From: Sipunculus nudus
Taxonomy: Eukaryota > Annelida > Sipuncula > Golfingiida > Sipunculidae
Assembly (NCBI GenBank): GCA_026874595.1
Contig: CM049309.1
Span: 44,469,079 to 44,533,078 of the forward strand
Direction of reading: 5' to 3'
Length of the DNA: 64,000 nucleotides
Below, piece after piece: positions 25,901 through 37,701 of the stretch; within the stretch, counting starts at the first letter, position 1; every line of letters begins with the position of its first letter. Below the pieces are notes generated by a model, which saw only the letters and a list, made by a program, of their open reading frames with translations, was not told the DNA's origin and ran no database searches. Both the position numbers and the translations under genes were made by a program.

Positions 25901-28900
25901 CAACCCCTGGGTAGATTATTCCATATTTCTGAGCAACAGCTGTCAGGATTTTGCTGTGCCTCCATGCAATGGTCTGTTTACCATGATACAAACCAGTACA
26001 CAAGCACCCTGACAATATGTACAGTACATCTGATAGTACAGACTGGGGGAAAATCTGACTCCAAGCTTTTCCCTTGGACACTTCCACACTGACCTCCTGT
26101 TTCAGTGTCAGCAGGTCCAGTAATTCCTGCTCTTGAATACCCTTAGTTGAGACTAATGTGATGTATGACAGCAGGTACTTGATTGTGTCACTTCCATATT
26201 TCATTTCAAGTAGCTCAGTCAAGCTGTTGACTGGCTGCTTGTAGTCCACCAGGAACTGGGTCTCCTTTTGGTAGGACCCCCAGGTCACTGCCTCATGGGA
26301 GAGCAACTCCAGAGTGAATGGCTCAGGGTTGCTTTCATAGGTCTTTAATAATTGTGCCATTTGTTCTGTGGTGAGTGTTCTCTTTTGCGTTTGTAGATGT
26401 TTTCTGGCAATCTCTTCCTGGTCTTGTTTTGTAAATGGATCTAAAGCCAGCATGCTGTTAAAGTCTCCCATCATGCTAGCAAAGGCATCAACAAACTTGA
26501 CCTGTCCAAAGGTTGGCTTGGTGGATAGGACTAAATGAACATTGGACGGGAATTCCTGAACAGCCCACAAAGCTCTGAATGATGCTTCCAAGGGCTGAAG
26601 CTTATCAATGCCATCCAACAGCAAGAACAAGGGCCGACTGGATCCCTGGGTCCTGGACACCATATCAACTGTACTTCTTAAAGCTGTCAGTACCTTGTAC
26701 AGTACATCTGAAGCTAATTCTTCCTTTGGAGGCTTGAGTTTGTAAGTATGACAGATCTGAAGCACCATGTTTTTCACTACATTTCTAATATGGCAACTGC
26801 CTGATGAAGTTCCCAGACAACGGTAGACCACCACGGCACTGTCGCCGAACCACTCCAATAGACCGCTGGTCAGAGCCGCCATCACTGCAGTCTTACCTTG
26901 GCTGCTTTCCCCATGAATCAGAAGAGGTCTTGTGTTTTGTCTTGGGTCTGAGAGGTAGCGATGGATTTTATTAAGAGTCTCTGACTGTCCAGTGAATGCT
27001 GTTCTACTGCTGTCAGCTATGTACGAATGATGCAGCACCTCTATGTACAGTTCCTTCACAGCTGCTGATCCTTTCCACTGCTGATGCTGTAACTCCATAC
27101 CTTCTTTGATCTTCTCTTGTAGTGCTTCAACAAAATCCTGACACAATGTGTCAAGGTATGTCTGTTGCTCTTCATCACTCCTCTCCTCAGGTATGTAGTA
27201 ATCCTTACAATTGTTCTCACCAAGGTACTGCTTCACTCTTTTAATCAAGGCTGAGTCTTTGCTGCCAACTTTCTTGAAAACAGTGCTGTTAGCTGAAGAA
27301 TGTCTTGATGCTGGCAGATCCTCTGGGCTCTTGTATTCTCTGTGGAAGCATAATCCATGTGCCCTTGGCTCTCTAGCTTGGAACAATCCCGCTGACACTT
27401 CTTTTTCAATGGCTAAAAATAAATTCATATATATCAACTATGCATTTTCGAAATTACAAATTTGACATAACATCATTATAACACTGTTGGCTTATTTTAA
27501 TTCAAAGATACCCAGGTAAAATTTACAAAACAATTATTTGTATTATATTAAATTATAAAAATATATAATAGGTCTACATCTAGATAAGTCTGAAATTGCA
27601 AAACAGTGCAATGTTTAGTTATGTTTATGTAAAGCATAAATTTACAGTACTTATTTCAAAGGTGAATGTTAACATGTAAATTTCCAAAGACATCTCAAAG
27701 TTTAACAGTCCTGAATACATGTACATGAATTTTTTCCATTTTTCCTGTAAGCATTACTGCTCAATGCATAAAGCACCCAACCATACTCTTGTCTTTTTTT
27801 CCGTAATACTCATGTTTAAAGGAGAAGTGTACCTGAAGCACACAGCATGTTTCTGTGTGGCAGATTCTTGTCCTCAGCAGCCATGTCACATGCTGCACTG
27901 ATCAGCGTCACAAGTTGGTCCTTTTCTTCATCACTTACATTCTGAATGGTAACAGATCATGTACAAATACTGTCCAATTATATCCCTAAAAATTACACCT
28001 GATACTTGAGAGTTGCAGAGGAGAGAGATGATAATCTCATGAAGGCTGAAAGTACTTTACTTAATATTGTAAATTATATCATGCAGTACTTTGTTACATC
28101 AAATCAAATGCTGAAACCAAATACTTTAATACAAGCAATGTTTGTTAACCTTGTAAAGATCCCTATAGCCTTATCATTTATAGACTATAAATAAAAGAAC
28201 ACTTTTGTGGTGGGTTTGACCTCTCATTTTTACATCTATTTTATTGTTTCCTGCTGTAATGTCTACTTGACCTTGAACTTTATATCTTATTTTCCTTAGA
28301 CATTCAACATCACAGAGAGCTTGGTTTATGTGTCTGATGAAGCACATAATGTTGAATTAGACATCCTATACAGACTTTGTACATAAGATATCACAGTATG
28401 ATGTGTGACGATTGGGTCTGAGATAATATCAGCTGTTCATATCAAGATAATGAAAATCACTGCAATTAGATGTCACATATGGAGAAAACATTTTCACTTA
28501 TAATTTTCTAATTAAAATTTTATCTCTGGACCTGTCAGCATGAAAAGATAAAATTTTACATACTCAATATACTGCTGCTAATGATACTGGGGATAACAGT
28601 TTAAAACCATGGTATGGAAACCATTGCTCTGATATACTATAATTTTAAATATAATCATTATCAGTAGTCGTTCTAATCCAAGTTGTGATGAAGAATACAG
28701 AGATATGCACAGCTATATCTACAATTCTACATACCATTAATTTAATGAATGTCAAATGGTATATGATTATAGTGAAGTATTTTACCTGTAAGATGAAGCT
28801 AATTGGTTCAGCATTTGTGTCCCTAAAGTAGCTGCGAGCCAGAATTTCACTGTGTTCAAGGTTACTCTCCATGGCAACTGCGTACAATGCTTCGTACTCT

Positions 28901-31900
28901 GACTCACTCAGACTTACAGGAGGTTTTGGTCTTCCAAAGGTCTCACCAAGTAAAGCCTGCAAGTGACAGATACACAATACATACCCCTCCTAATTTCAGT
29001 CCGTTAATTAACATATAGCAATTACGTTTGACTCAGTCTTTACATTACCATGACAACATGATACTATTAAGAAATAAATGGATGATCGATCAGAACATTT
29101 ATAAAAAAGTCACTCTATAATTTAATTTGCAAAAAGTGTTGTATCAAATAGCCTTGTTGCAAGGACATTTAGAAACAAATTATATGTTTGGTGTGATAAA
29201 GGCACCCTTCCACCAGATGTCGTTTCGACTCAAAATGAACCTCTTCCAGTTAGGCAAGGTGGGACAGCCAGGACTACTCGTCTTAACTGTCAAACTTTAA
29301 AAAAAAATTTGTTACATTTCAAGGTAGTGCCTTTTGTTTACATTTCACATGCAGATTGCTTACAAAATATTACCTGACGTAAAAACACCCATGTTTAGTG
29401 TAATTTTCCTTGAAATAATTCTTATCATACATGTTTGAACAGACTACATTACCCTCTTCACTACATTTATACCCACACCGCTGGTGTGGTAGAAGCCCCG
29501 GTGCATTGTGGGTAGCAAATTTTGATGCCCACAAACCCCAACCAGCAGATTTGTGATGGGCTGATAAAGGTTACTGTAATTCATAAGAGTATAATAGCCA
29601 GCCAAGTAGGTATATTTACACACGTTATTTAAAATCCATTTCTTGCCTGATAAAGTTGTAAGACGTGATACCTACCACAAAGTTTGGGCCAAGGGACAAC
29701 CTCTGACACTGCTTGATCTCATGGACAGGGACTTCTGGCAGGACCTGTGCTGCTTCTTCCAGCCCTACATGGAGGTCCACCAGCTGGAACAGCAGACCAT
29801 GCTGACTGCAGAACTTACGTAGTCTGGGAACAGCTTTCTGCCACAGTGCTTCCCTCTCTGCTGCCATGTCTGATAACAAAAATAGTCCTTGTACACGTCA
29901 CTGTAAAGCAAGCTGATTGTGAAGAGGTGTGGAAGAGAGAGTCTGATGAGAAGTTAGTCCTTGGGAACATCATAGTTTAAGCTGTCTGGTTTGATTGATG
30001 AATGAACTAAAAGAGTTGTTTGTCACTTACATTTACTGTCAGTCAAGTGTCATGATGCATGCTGAAGGAGAAAGTACAATTTTGCCTACAAACCAGCTAT
30101 TCTAAGGCCAAAAAAAGTAAAAGGTATGGTTCTCAGGCACAACCCGCATCAATTTTAACCCCCTGCATCAAACATTTTATTTTGATTTTTATCTCTCAAG
30201 AAGATATAATAATACAATTTTTTATAAGATTTCCTTTGTTATGTAGTGCTTTTACCAGTTTAGCAAAAAAAACCCTGTTATTTTCATGCTTTACCCTGAT
30301 CATATAACATTTTATCGAAACATACAAAAAAGGTAAAAAAATAATATACCACCTGCCCACAGTGATTTCTGAAAAAAGTGCCCGAGAACCATACTTTTTT
30401 TTATTTTTTTTTTGCCTAAATCTTATCCTGCTGTTTCAATTAATAATTTCTAATTTACTATATTTTGCTACTGGAAACCCTCCAGTCAAACATGCAACTT
30501 AAATTATTTTGGAGACTGCTTGATGTCATACTTAAAGCCAAAAACAAATGCTTAGAATATTTTAAACAATCAGGTAATCATATAATACACATAATGTCAC
30601 ACTTCCACTAATATCAACACAATACCAGAAATATTCAAATTTAAGAGGGCAGTGCATAAAAAAAAATTTGTTCTTTCATTATATAGTGAAATTTTAACTC
30701 TGATAGTGTATTTGAAATAATTTTAATTTCAAAATAAACATACCTGTTCCGTTTGCATTCCTATATTCTGCTGAGCCAATGAGCTGGCTCTTTAACTTAA
30801 GAACATATCCAGTGAATTCCATTTATGGACTTACCTGCAAAATCTGAGCATAAGTAAACCCTGACACTTGTAGGAGGAAATGGAGGCAAGTTATCAGTGC
30901 GGCCAGCCATGACATGTTGTACTGCCAACCCTGGGGATTCCAAGCTGATGTTCTGGATACTGGGCAGCACTGAAAAATACATTTCACATATCAGGTCAGT
31001 ATTGAATGAAGTATACTTTGGTACTGTTATCTATTTATCATTTCAGATTCTTGATGCTCTGTTTTAATGAGAGGTAAATTTCACATAAATAAAAAAAGGT
31101 GCATTTGTAAAACAAACAAAATTTTCATGCTCTGCCAATATCAATTTTAGAGTTATAAAAAAATGTTTTATTATATCTTCCCAATATAATACAGCATGTA
31201 CAAGATGGAAAAAGTCCATAACCATAAGGCCTGTGAACTGTGAGGGCCCTTAGAATTAAATCAACTCTAACTTTACTTTCGATTAAATTCTTTATTCAAT
31301 TCTTACTTTTACAGTAAATTTCACATTTAAAAAAAATACAACAATTTAAGCAAAATGAATGTTAGTGAATTTCAGTAAATGAAAGAAAGCATGTAGCTCT
31401 CCCTATGTTTGTCGCGGCCATATATTTTTTATGCAAATGGAGTGGTCTAACAGCCATTGTTTAAAGTACATTTTGAGCATGTACTGTGGTACACAATAAA
31501 GAACTTTGTCAACACGAACTGCGCTGTAAGATTTGAGAGCTCACTCAGGACTTCGGGATGGTACAGGCAAAAAATTAATAATAATAAAAAAAAACAACTA
31601 TGACGTTAATAATTGATTACAATTTAATTAAGGGCTTGCAATTCAATGCATTAATTCTTCATTGCATTTTTACAACCCTAATAATCATGAACTAAAAATA
31701 GAAGGAATTCATATTCATATCATAACAAGTTTTTTATACTTTAAAGTATGAGTTTGTCTTTTAGCAGCATTTTAAACTAATATTTATCAAAAAAGGTATT
31801 CACCTTGTTTTCCACCGAGACTCCCCCTGTAAAAGTAAAGAAAATCTTGATAACAAGGTTGAAGCAGCATGTGTTAATCTCTAATTTCAAATTCCTGTCA

Positions 31901-33604
31901 ATCATGAATCCATAGACAAAAATGAAAAAACTAAGAGTATTTTATTTAGGTTAGGGTTATTCTTATTCTGCTATTCTGTTTACAAGTATATTCATTTTGT
32001 TTATTCAAACCATGTTTTCTGAGTTGATGAAACAAGAGTGATATTCCACAAGGGCATTTCATAGTACCCAGATTTAACTAAGACTAAATATGTTAAGCTT
32101 TTAACATATGATTTGTTTTTTCACCATGTACACCTTAAACTGTGTTTCTGCGAGTCCACATGTAATAGATAGAAAGAGAAAACTTCAACAGGCAGTTTAA
32201 TAACACCGACAAAACATGCTTTATATAGAAATTTGTTTACAACGGACCCCCCTCCCCCCGCCACCCCTTCCCCTATTCACCACCAACACATCACCAAGAA
32301 AAGGAATATTAACTATTTACTCATTACAGGGCGTTTTGTTAAGAGGGACAAATTTGCATAGGACAAGCTGACATTTCTGATAAAAATATGAACCTAAAAA
32401 AGAAAATATACAACAATAAACTGACATGTATGCAGTATGCATATACCTGTCTCTCTGCTGGATTGCTGCATGGTTCTTGAAAAGTGGTTTGAGCTTTCCT
32501 CCTGGTAATGCTGTCTGCCGCCGCCCTTTCCTCCGTGGTTTCTTCAGTTAAATTAAATGCAGAAATAAGATCTCATCTAACAAAACGTGAAAATTATGAG
32601 AAAACTTTATCCAGTTATCAATACTAATCATCAATAAAAATAAAATAGATGTACACCATTGAACATTTTTAAATGAATGAACACTTGGTCTATGTACCAT
32701 CTTTATTAATTTCCTATGTTAAGGCCAAAAAAAAGGTTTGGTTCTCAGGCACTTTTTTCAGATATCAATACCATCAAGCAATTTTTTTTTACCTTTCTTT
32801 TGTATTTTTCAATGAAAATGTCATATGATCAGGGTGGAGCATGATACTAACAGATTCTTTTTGCTAAACAAGTAGAAGCATAACAAAACAAAGGATTTAT
32901 TTTTAATTGTATTATTTTATTTTCTTGAAAGAAATGTCTTAGCGGCTGGATCTTAAATTTGGTAAGTCTCTATTGAAAATCAAAATGAGAATCATACCTT
33001 TTATTTTTTTTTTGCCTAAATTATGTTTGTTTTATAATCACACAGCATTGTACCAAAAAGTACTGTCTACATACCATTGAGTATCCTCTGAATGGCTTAT
33101 CTAATATTGTCTGCACTGAGTGATTGTGTGATGATTGACACTAAATTTGAATGCTATCTACCAGTTTTTTAAATAACAATTTTTATTCAAACATTTACTT
33201 GTGGTGATCACTATGTGTATTAAACTGTTACTAGCAGGTTAAATGGTTTATTTCAACCTAATGGGCCACATTGAAAACACTAGACATTTACTGGTATTTC
33301 TAGCATCTGTATCTATTGCAAAAAAATATATATATATATAGGATTTCCAGTTGAATGTAGATCGCTTTGTTGGTGCATGGATCCACAAACATATAGATAC
33401 ACTAATGATATACCCAGAATTCTCTGAATTTAACTCGGTGCTTGGATTGTATTGGTCTTTATGATCTTGTCAGATTTTATTCACTCCAACACTGTGTGTT
33501 TGTGTGTATTGTGTCCAGTGAGTGTAAATTTTGTTACTGTCACCTACCTTTGTAAGCTGCCTCATGGCAATGCCATGTCCCAATGTATCTGTAGCATCCC
33601 ACAT
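19920..33604 (-). CDS. DUF4062-NACHT-WD-repeat protein (NWD/TEP1-like), 12 exons
   Basis: Exons 5' to 3': 33548-33604, 32447-32541, 31804-31826, 30835-30969, 29676-29869, 28786-28956, 27833-27941, 24140-27412, 22840-23094, 22085-22200, 21008-21478, 19920-20162 (stop). All phases agree and the sum is 5,142 bases, about 1,713 residues. Order: basic N terminus (KKPRRKGRR, residues 19-27); DUF4062 (about 95-225, VRVYLCSDFADMAAEREALW); NACHT-type STAND ATPase with Walker A GESSQGKT (about 429-436) and Walker B LLLDGID (about 525-531); then beta-propeller repeats to the end, e.g. AGVDGSLVVW and AGVDGWVKVW. This is the layout of NWD1/NWD2 and the C-terminal part of TEP1. Such proteins are nucleotide-switched scaffolds; the ligand is unknown. 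The first exon begins exactly at ATG after an acceptor, so a 5' UTR exon lies upstream, and an earlier coding exon cannot be excluded. Confidence 0.85.
20565..20850 (+). repeat. tRNA-derived SINE-like element in the last NWD intron
   Basis: A-box-like GTGGCTCAGGGGTAGAG (about 20567-20583) and B-box-like GAGTTTGAATCTC (about 20611-20623) stand at tRNA-like distance. Downstream is a non-tRNA body with GGTCGACCCCACC. It cannot form a complete tRNA acceptor stem. The 3' limit is uncertain. Confidence 0.55.
21008..21478 (-). CDS. C-terminal WD-blade exon of the NWD-like gene
   Basis: 157 codons in phase 0, from EVPQPAADEDE to NLPNAQ. Two clear WD blades end in AGVDGSLVVW and AGVDGWVKVWDP (about residues 1546-1615 of the protein). 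Confidence 0.85.
23095..24139 (-). other. NWD intron between the large exon and exon 9
   Basis: AT-rich intron sequence with a G run at about 23504-23514. The smaller introns at 20163-21007 (SINE-like insertion), 21479-22084, 22201-22839, 27413-27832, 27942-28785 and 28957-29675 show nothing else recognisable. Confidence 0.6.
24140..27412 (-). CDS. Large NACHT exon of the NWD-like gene
   Basis: One uninterrupted exon of 3,273 bases (about 1,091 codons) between a TTTTTAG acceptor and a GTAATT donor. It encodes the linker, the whole ATPase core (Walker A at genomic 26889-26912), the winged-helix/helical region and the first group of WD-like blades. The open frame runs on 30 bases past the donor to a stop, and upstream to an ATG in the intron, so a simple ORF call would give a wrong start and end. 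The unsplit ATPase in an otherwise finely split gene is notable. Confidence 0.9.
29676..29869 (-). CDS. DUF4062 exon of the NWD-like gene
   Basis: Sixty-five codons from DMAAEREALWQKAVPRLRKF to LSLGPNFV. Together with VRVYLCSDFA from the exon before (30835-30969) it matches the start of DUF4062, an N-terminal domain that precedes NACHT ATPases in NWD and related proteins. Confidence 0.85.
30103..30420. mobile_element. TTAAGGCC MITE, copy 1
   Basis: Imperfect terminal inverted repeats: the left end TAAGGCCAAAAAAAGTAAAA is followed by GGTATGGTTCTCAGGCAC, and the right end is GTGCCCGAGAACCATAC, an A/T run and TTTGCCTAAA. Length about 318 bases, no coding capacity. Further copies at 32719, 41739 and 45953. 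Confidence 0.75.
32719..33021. mobile_element. TTAAGGCC MITE, copy 2
   Basis: Left end TTAAGGCCAAAAAAAA then GGTTTGGTTCTCAGGCAC; right end GAGAATCATACCTTTTATTT then TTTGCCTAAA. Internal sequence (AAAATGTCATATGATCAGGG) is in the orientation opposite to copy 1. Confidence 0.75.
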
Positions 33605-34978
33605 CTAAAAACAAAATAGAATTACATTAAACAATCTTTTTTTGTTCACCTGGCTGCAACATAAATATCAAATAATACCCCAGCCACTTTAAAAAAATAT
33701 AATGAAAACTCATCAGATTCTTTCCCATGTCTCTTCTTACCTATGAAAAAACATGATGTTTTGAGTATGCACTTCATCAGGAATACAAACATTGATAATG
33801 CATATAAATATTTTAACTAAATTGATTACACACTTCAAGTCTTGGGTACAACAATGGCAATAAATCTTTGATTCTTGGTATTGATCCAGATCCAAGATGA
33901 TCATCAGACCTGACAGGTTCATTTACCAACAACTATTATGGTATAACTATGTATATAGGGTTTTGTTGGCCAGGTAGATGGTCCAGTGGACAGTATATTT
34001 GTATGCTTGAACAGGAACATACCGGTAGTTCAAATCCTAGCAAAGGTGGCTTGCTTTGGACATTTTTATATTTAAATTTCTTTTACTTTAGCCTGGATAT
34101 TTAGCACAGTTGTCTTGTGCTCTATTGATACCCTAGCTGTAGTTATACAATATACATTTGGAAAGAGAAACTTAAAGCAAGCTGTGCTCATCAGAGATAT
34201 TTGTTGCCACAGCTGCCTTTCATCTCCTTTTGGCCACTTGCTCAGTTGTTTTTACTCATTCTGACTCACTGAATTGTCATTCCCTTTATTATGTCAGTTA
34301 CTTTATTTACCCTAGTATTAATAATAACAACCTGGAGATAGCACTTGGTTTATAGCACATGTATATCAGTAATAAATGAGGTAATACATTTTATAAGCAT
34401 AACAATATCAAATACCTTTCTCATGTATTTACTGTATTATTATAGCTCATAAGTATTCTTGATAAACAAATCATTGCAACCATGCTCAGCCAAGGGAGAC
34501 ATTAGCGAGGGTTATTTATTATTAGCCGATCAATGAGTTCTAAAGTGGGCTATTTGAGTCTTCCTTACATGATGGATCCTTGCATGGTGGTGATGACAAA
34601 TTGCAAATGTGCTACTCTGTCCTTGTCTGCTGCTGAATATATACGTAGTTGGAGACCAAAGCATGAGTTGATTTTGTGTCAGTCAGAATCACTAATGGAA
34701 CAATTCACTGGTCATTGCAAGCCCTCTGACCCTCATTTCATACCTTTTCTCCTTATTACTATCACATTGGTGATAAACTATATTTAAATAGCCCATCTGA
34801 AGACTAGTGAATGTTGCATGTATATTGCCATAAAGTGTGCAGATTAACCCAGAATGGAGCCTAGACCAATCAGGAGGGAATGTTGTGGATGTTGGAAGTG
34901 GAAAAGAAGGTTGGTGGGCTGTCCAGGAAAGTGTGCATATTTAACAAAGACACAGACAAGCAGTAATATTATATATTA
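33605..34978. other. Region upstream of the NWD-like gene, with a SINE-like piece
   Basis: No promoter could be fixed. At about 33970-34045 an A-box-like TGGTCCAGTGGACAG and a B-box-like TAGTTCAAATCC suggest a tRNA-derived SINE fragment. An 84-codon frame at 34533-34787 has no recognised similarity or splice context. Confidence 0.4.
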
Positions 34979-35345
34979 TAGGCAGTTGTTAAGAAATTGG
35001 CCTTCATGTCCGCTCAGTCACGGGTGTCTCATTAATTGTTGTTTCCTGACAAAGGCTGATACATCATATTTTCCTGAGAAATTCCCGTATTTAATTTTGT
35101 TCATACCTGGAGTTTATTACATTAGAGGAGGGGTCCAAAGAACCTGGATTCCCCGCCACAGCAGGGGTGTGGGGGCGGAGCCCCACCTAATGCTAAATCC
35201 AGCTGTTCAAATACAAAATCCTAGTCTTGAGATTGTAGGTTCCATTCCCAAATCAGTCGATTTCTGATATTCACTGATAGTTCATGTTAGAGAAGGTGAA
35301 ATGAGTGTATGGTAGGGACATCTGCAGGGAAACATAGAAGGTAAA
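34979..35345. repeat. Old diverged copy of the 543-bp TIR element
   Basis: Shares with the intact copies the order TTGTTTCCTG, ATTTTCCTGAG, CTGGAGTTTATTA, GGGGGCGGAGCCCC, a GTAGGTTCCATTCCC B-box-like motif and TAGGGACATCT. The ends are missing or degraded. A second partial copy (about 35371-35520) follows directly. Confidence 0.6.
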
Positions 35346-35671
35346 ATAAGGAAATGTGAAGAGGCTTATTTAGGCAGTTGTTAAGAATCCGGTCTCCATG
35401 TCCCCTAATGCAAAATGTGTGTCACATAAATTATTGTTTCCTGAAAAAGGAAGATACATTGTATTTTCCTGAGAAATTCACATATTTCATTTTGCTCATA
35501 ACTGGAGAAGGTGGAAAATTAATAAAGTTTGTTGGAGTGATTTCTTGTTATGTGTCATTTTCTATGTTCTGTGATCTCCGTTCTCTCAACTCTGTTGTAT
35601 AGATCTGCAATCTGAAACATGAGAGAAATATGAAAAATATTAGTACATGGAGAACATGTAAAGATGTGATA

Positions 35672-35740
35672 ACACAACGGGATTCGAACCACCGACCGCA
35701 CGCCCAGAAGCCGTCTGCGTAACTAACTGTGCCATGAAAG
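35672..35740 (-). repeat. tRNA-like sequence (SINE head or tRNA pseudogene)
   Basis: On the minus strand TGGCACAGTTAGTTACGCAG is followed after about 30 bases by GGTGGTTCGAATCCCG, a near-perfect Pol III B box. No matching 7-bp acceptor stem could be drawn, so it is treated as a tRNA-derived repeat and not a functional tRNA. Confidence 0.45.
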
Positions 35741-35831
35741 CAAATTGCAAGCGAGAGGAAAGCAAGGATATTTAAGTCTATTTAAACTATTGTAAATGAA
35801 TAACTGTGCAAATGTAAAAAATAAAAAGCAG

Positions 35832-36374
35832 GGCAGAACTATAGAAACCTGGCTTCAGCCTGCCACCGGTACAACGGGTGTCGCATAATAAATTGTTTCC
35901 TGGAAAAGGCCAATACATATCATTTTCCTCAGAATTCCAGTATTTAATTTTGCTCATAGCTGGAGTTTTTTATATTAGAGATGGAGGGGTCCGGGGAACC
36001 TGGGTTCCCCGTCTGAACGTGGGTGTGGGGGCGGAGCCCCCACCTAAAGCTTGATTTTCCTGTTAAAATAGTAAATGGTTTCCCATTTTCGCGATAGATG
36101 CCTCTTCAATCGCAGATATAAATGAACAAAGCTTGCTCCTGCTGGTATCTCGTCTTCACGGCTCACTTAGTAGCGTGTAGGGCTCCTAGTCTAGAGATCA
36201 TAGGTTCCATTCCCGATTCAGGCGACTTCTGATGCTTAGTAGTTGATTATGTTAGAAGAGTTGAGTGTAGGGACATCTACAGGGAAAAGTAGGAGTTAAA
36301 ATAGGGAATGAGAGGAGACAATTTTATTTATATGTTCCTCAAAAGAAGCGAAGCCCGCGTTCTATAGTTGCTCC
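35832..36374. mobile_element. 543-bp TIR element, intact copy A
   Basis: Bounded by the 8-bp direct repeat AAAAGCAG (35824-35831 and 36375-36382). Ends GGCAGAACTATAGAAAC and GCGTTCTATAGTTGCTCC are imperfect inverted repeats. Inside are a GGGGGCGGAGCCCCC palindrome and, at about 36161-36226, a tRNA-like stretch. No protein is encoded. GG...CC ends with an 8-bp duplication fit Merlin-type or other 8-bp-TSD DNA transposons; the superfamily is not settled. Confidence 0.85.
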
Positions 36375-36690
36375 AAAAGCAGAATGTGTGAAAAAGACAG
36401 TAGGAATAAATTAAATGGGGGCTGGCAGCCCCCACACCCCCTCCTTAAGTCACCCCCTTTGGATTTTTGTGTATGACGTCAGCATAGTTTGTGCACAAAG
36501 GAACACAAAATGGCGAGAAATAAACAGTGATGGATGGATACGTTAGCTGAAGTTGAGGTTACAAGAAATAGCATGTAAATGAACTTCACATATGAAAGAC
36601 AGGACTGATTACACTTAAGTTTAAGTATTTGATTATTATTTGATGGCTTATGGTGATTATTAAACGGTTTCAGTCAGTTTAGACCCATTC

Positions 36691-37233
36691 GGCAGAACTA
36701 TAGAAACCGGGCTTCAGCCTGCCGCCGGTACAACGGGTGTCGCATAGTAAATTGTTTCCTGGAAAAGGCTGATACATATCATTTTCCTCAGAATTCCCGT
36801 ATTTAATTTTGCTCATAGCTGGAGTTTATTATATTAGAGGAGGAGGGGTCCGGGGAACCTGGGTTCCCCGTCTGAACGGGGGTGTGGGGGCGGAGCCCCC
36901 ACCTTAAGCTTAATTTTCCTGTTAAAATAGTAAATGGTTTCCCATTTTCGCGATAGATGCCTCTTCAATCGCAGATATGAATGAACAAAACTTGCTCCAG
37001 CTGGTATCTCGTCTTCACGGCTCACTTAGTAGCGTGTAGGGCTCCTAGTCCAGAGATCGTAGGTTCGATTCCCGATTCAGGCGACTTCTGATGCTTAGTT
37101 GTTGTTCATGTTAGAAGAATTGAGTGTAGGGACATCTACAGGGAAAAGTAGGAGTTAAAATAGGGAATGAGAGGAGACAATTTTATTTATATGTTCCTCA
37201 AAAGAAGCGAAGCCCGCGTTCTATAGTGGCTCC
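36691..37233. mobile_element. 543-bp TIR element, intact copy B
   Basis: Bounded by the 8-bp direct repeat ACCCATTC (36683-36690 and 37234-37241). Same length as copy A and nearly identical. Ends GGCAGAACTATAGAAACCGG and CGCGTTCTATAGTGGCTCC. The tRNA-like part has a perfect B box GGTTCGATTCC at about 37063-37073. Close identity with copy A suggests recent activity. Confidence 0.87.
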
Positions 37234-37638
37234 ACCCATTCTTGTCTGATGCAAATGCAGGCCCGATTCTATAGTCGGGCCTAAAGTATTATTTCATATT
37301 AAATTATAAATAACAGTAGCCACCTCAGTGAAGTGAACAGTCTGAAGACTGTTTAACAGTGCTCATGCAGCTGAAATTTCGTTGACATTAATATTGATAA
37401 CGAACCGTTGACAATGATAACGATAACAAACGAAATTTGTAAAAGATTATTCAGATGCATTTTAAATACCTTTTTGGTGTCAGCATCGGGTGTCCATAAA
37501 CGGTAAGTCTACATAAGTAACTTCATGTTCACTCATCAAAGGACACCTGTCAAAATTTAGTTTGCATGGTCTCCAGGAAGTGGAGGAAATTTTCTCCTCC
37601 ACCATCGAAGAGTACTTTCCGGTGGGGAGGGTATAATT

Positions 37639-37701
37639 CGCTGATCAGCGCGCTGATCAGCGGTCTGTAGTATAAAACGCTGATCAGCGCGCTGATCAGC
37701 G
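37639..37701. repeat. Palindromic CGCTGATCAGCG array, left subterminal
   Basis: Two back-to-back copies of the 12-bp palindrome CGCTGATCAGCG, a 17-base spacer, then two more. The mirror array is at about 41171-41233. Single or partial copies recur deeper in each arm (about 37889, 38095, 40765 and 40955). Candidate transposase-binding sites. Confidence 0.9.

Larger units (their letters stand above)
29870..33547 (-). other. NWD 5' introns
   Basis: Introns around the small exons at 30835, 31804 and 32447. They carry two copies of the TTAAGGCC MITE (listed separately), a C/A-rich stretch near 32245-32290 and a (TA)n run near 33325. No other gene was seen. Confidence 0.55.

Noticed and set aside
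24108-27437. The 1,109-codon frame as a stand-alone gene
   Set aside because: Its first 8 and last 11 codons lie outside splice sites; exons on both sides join in phase to a larger protein.
35672-35740. A functional tRNA gene
   Set aside because: The Pol III boxes are good but no acceptor stem pairs; treated as a tRNA-derived repeat. The same holds for 20565-20625, 33970-34045 and the tRNA-like parts of the 543-bp elements.
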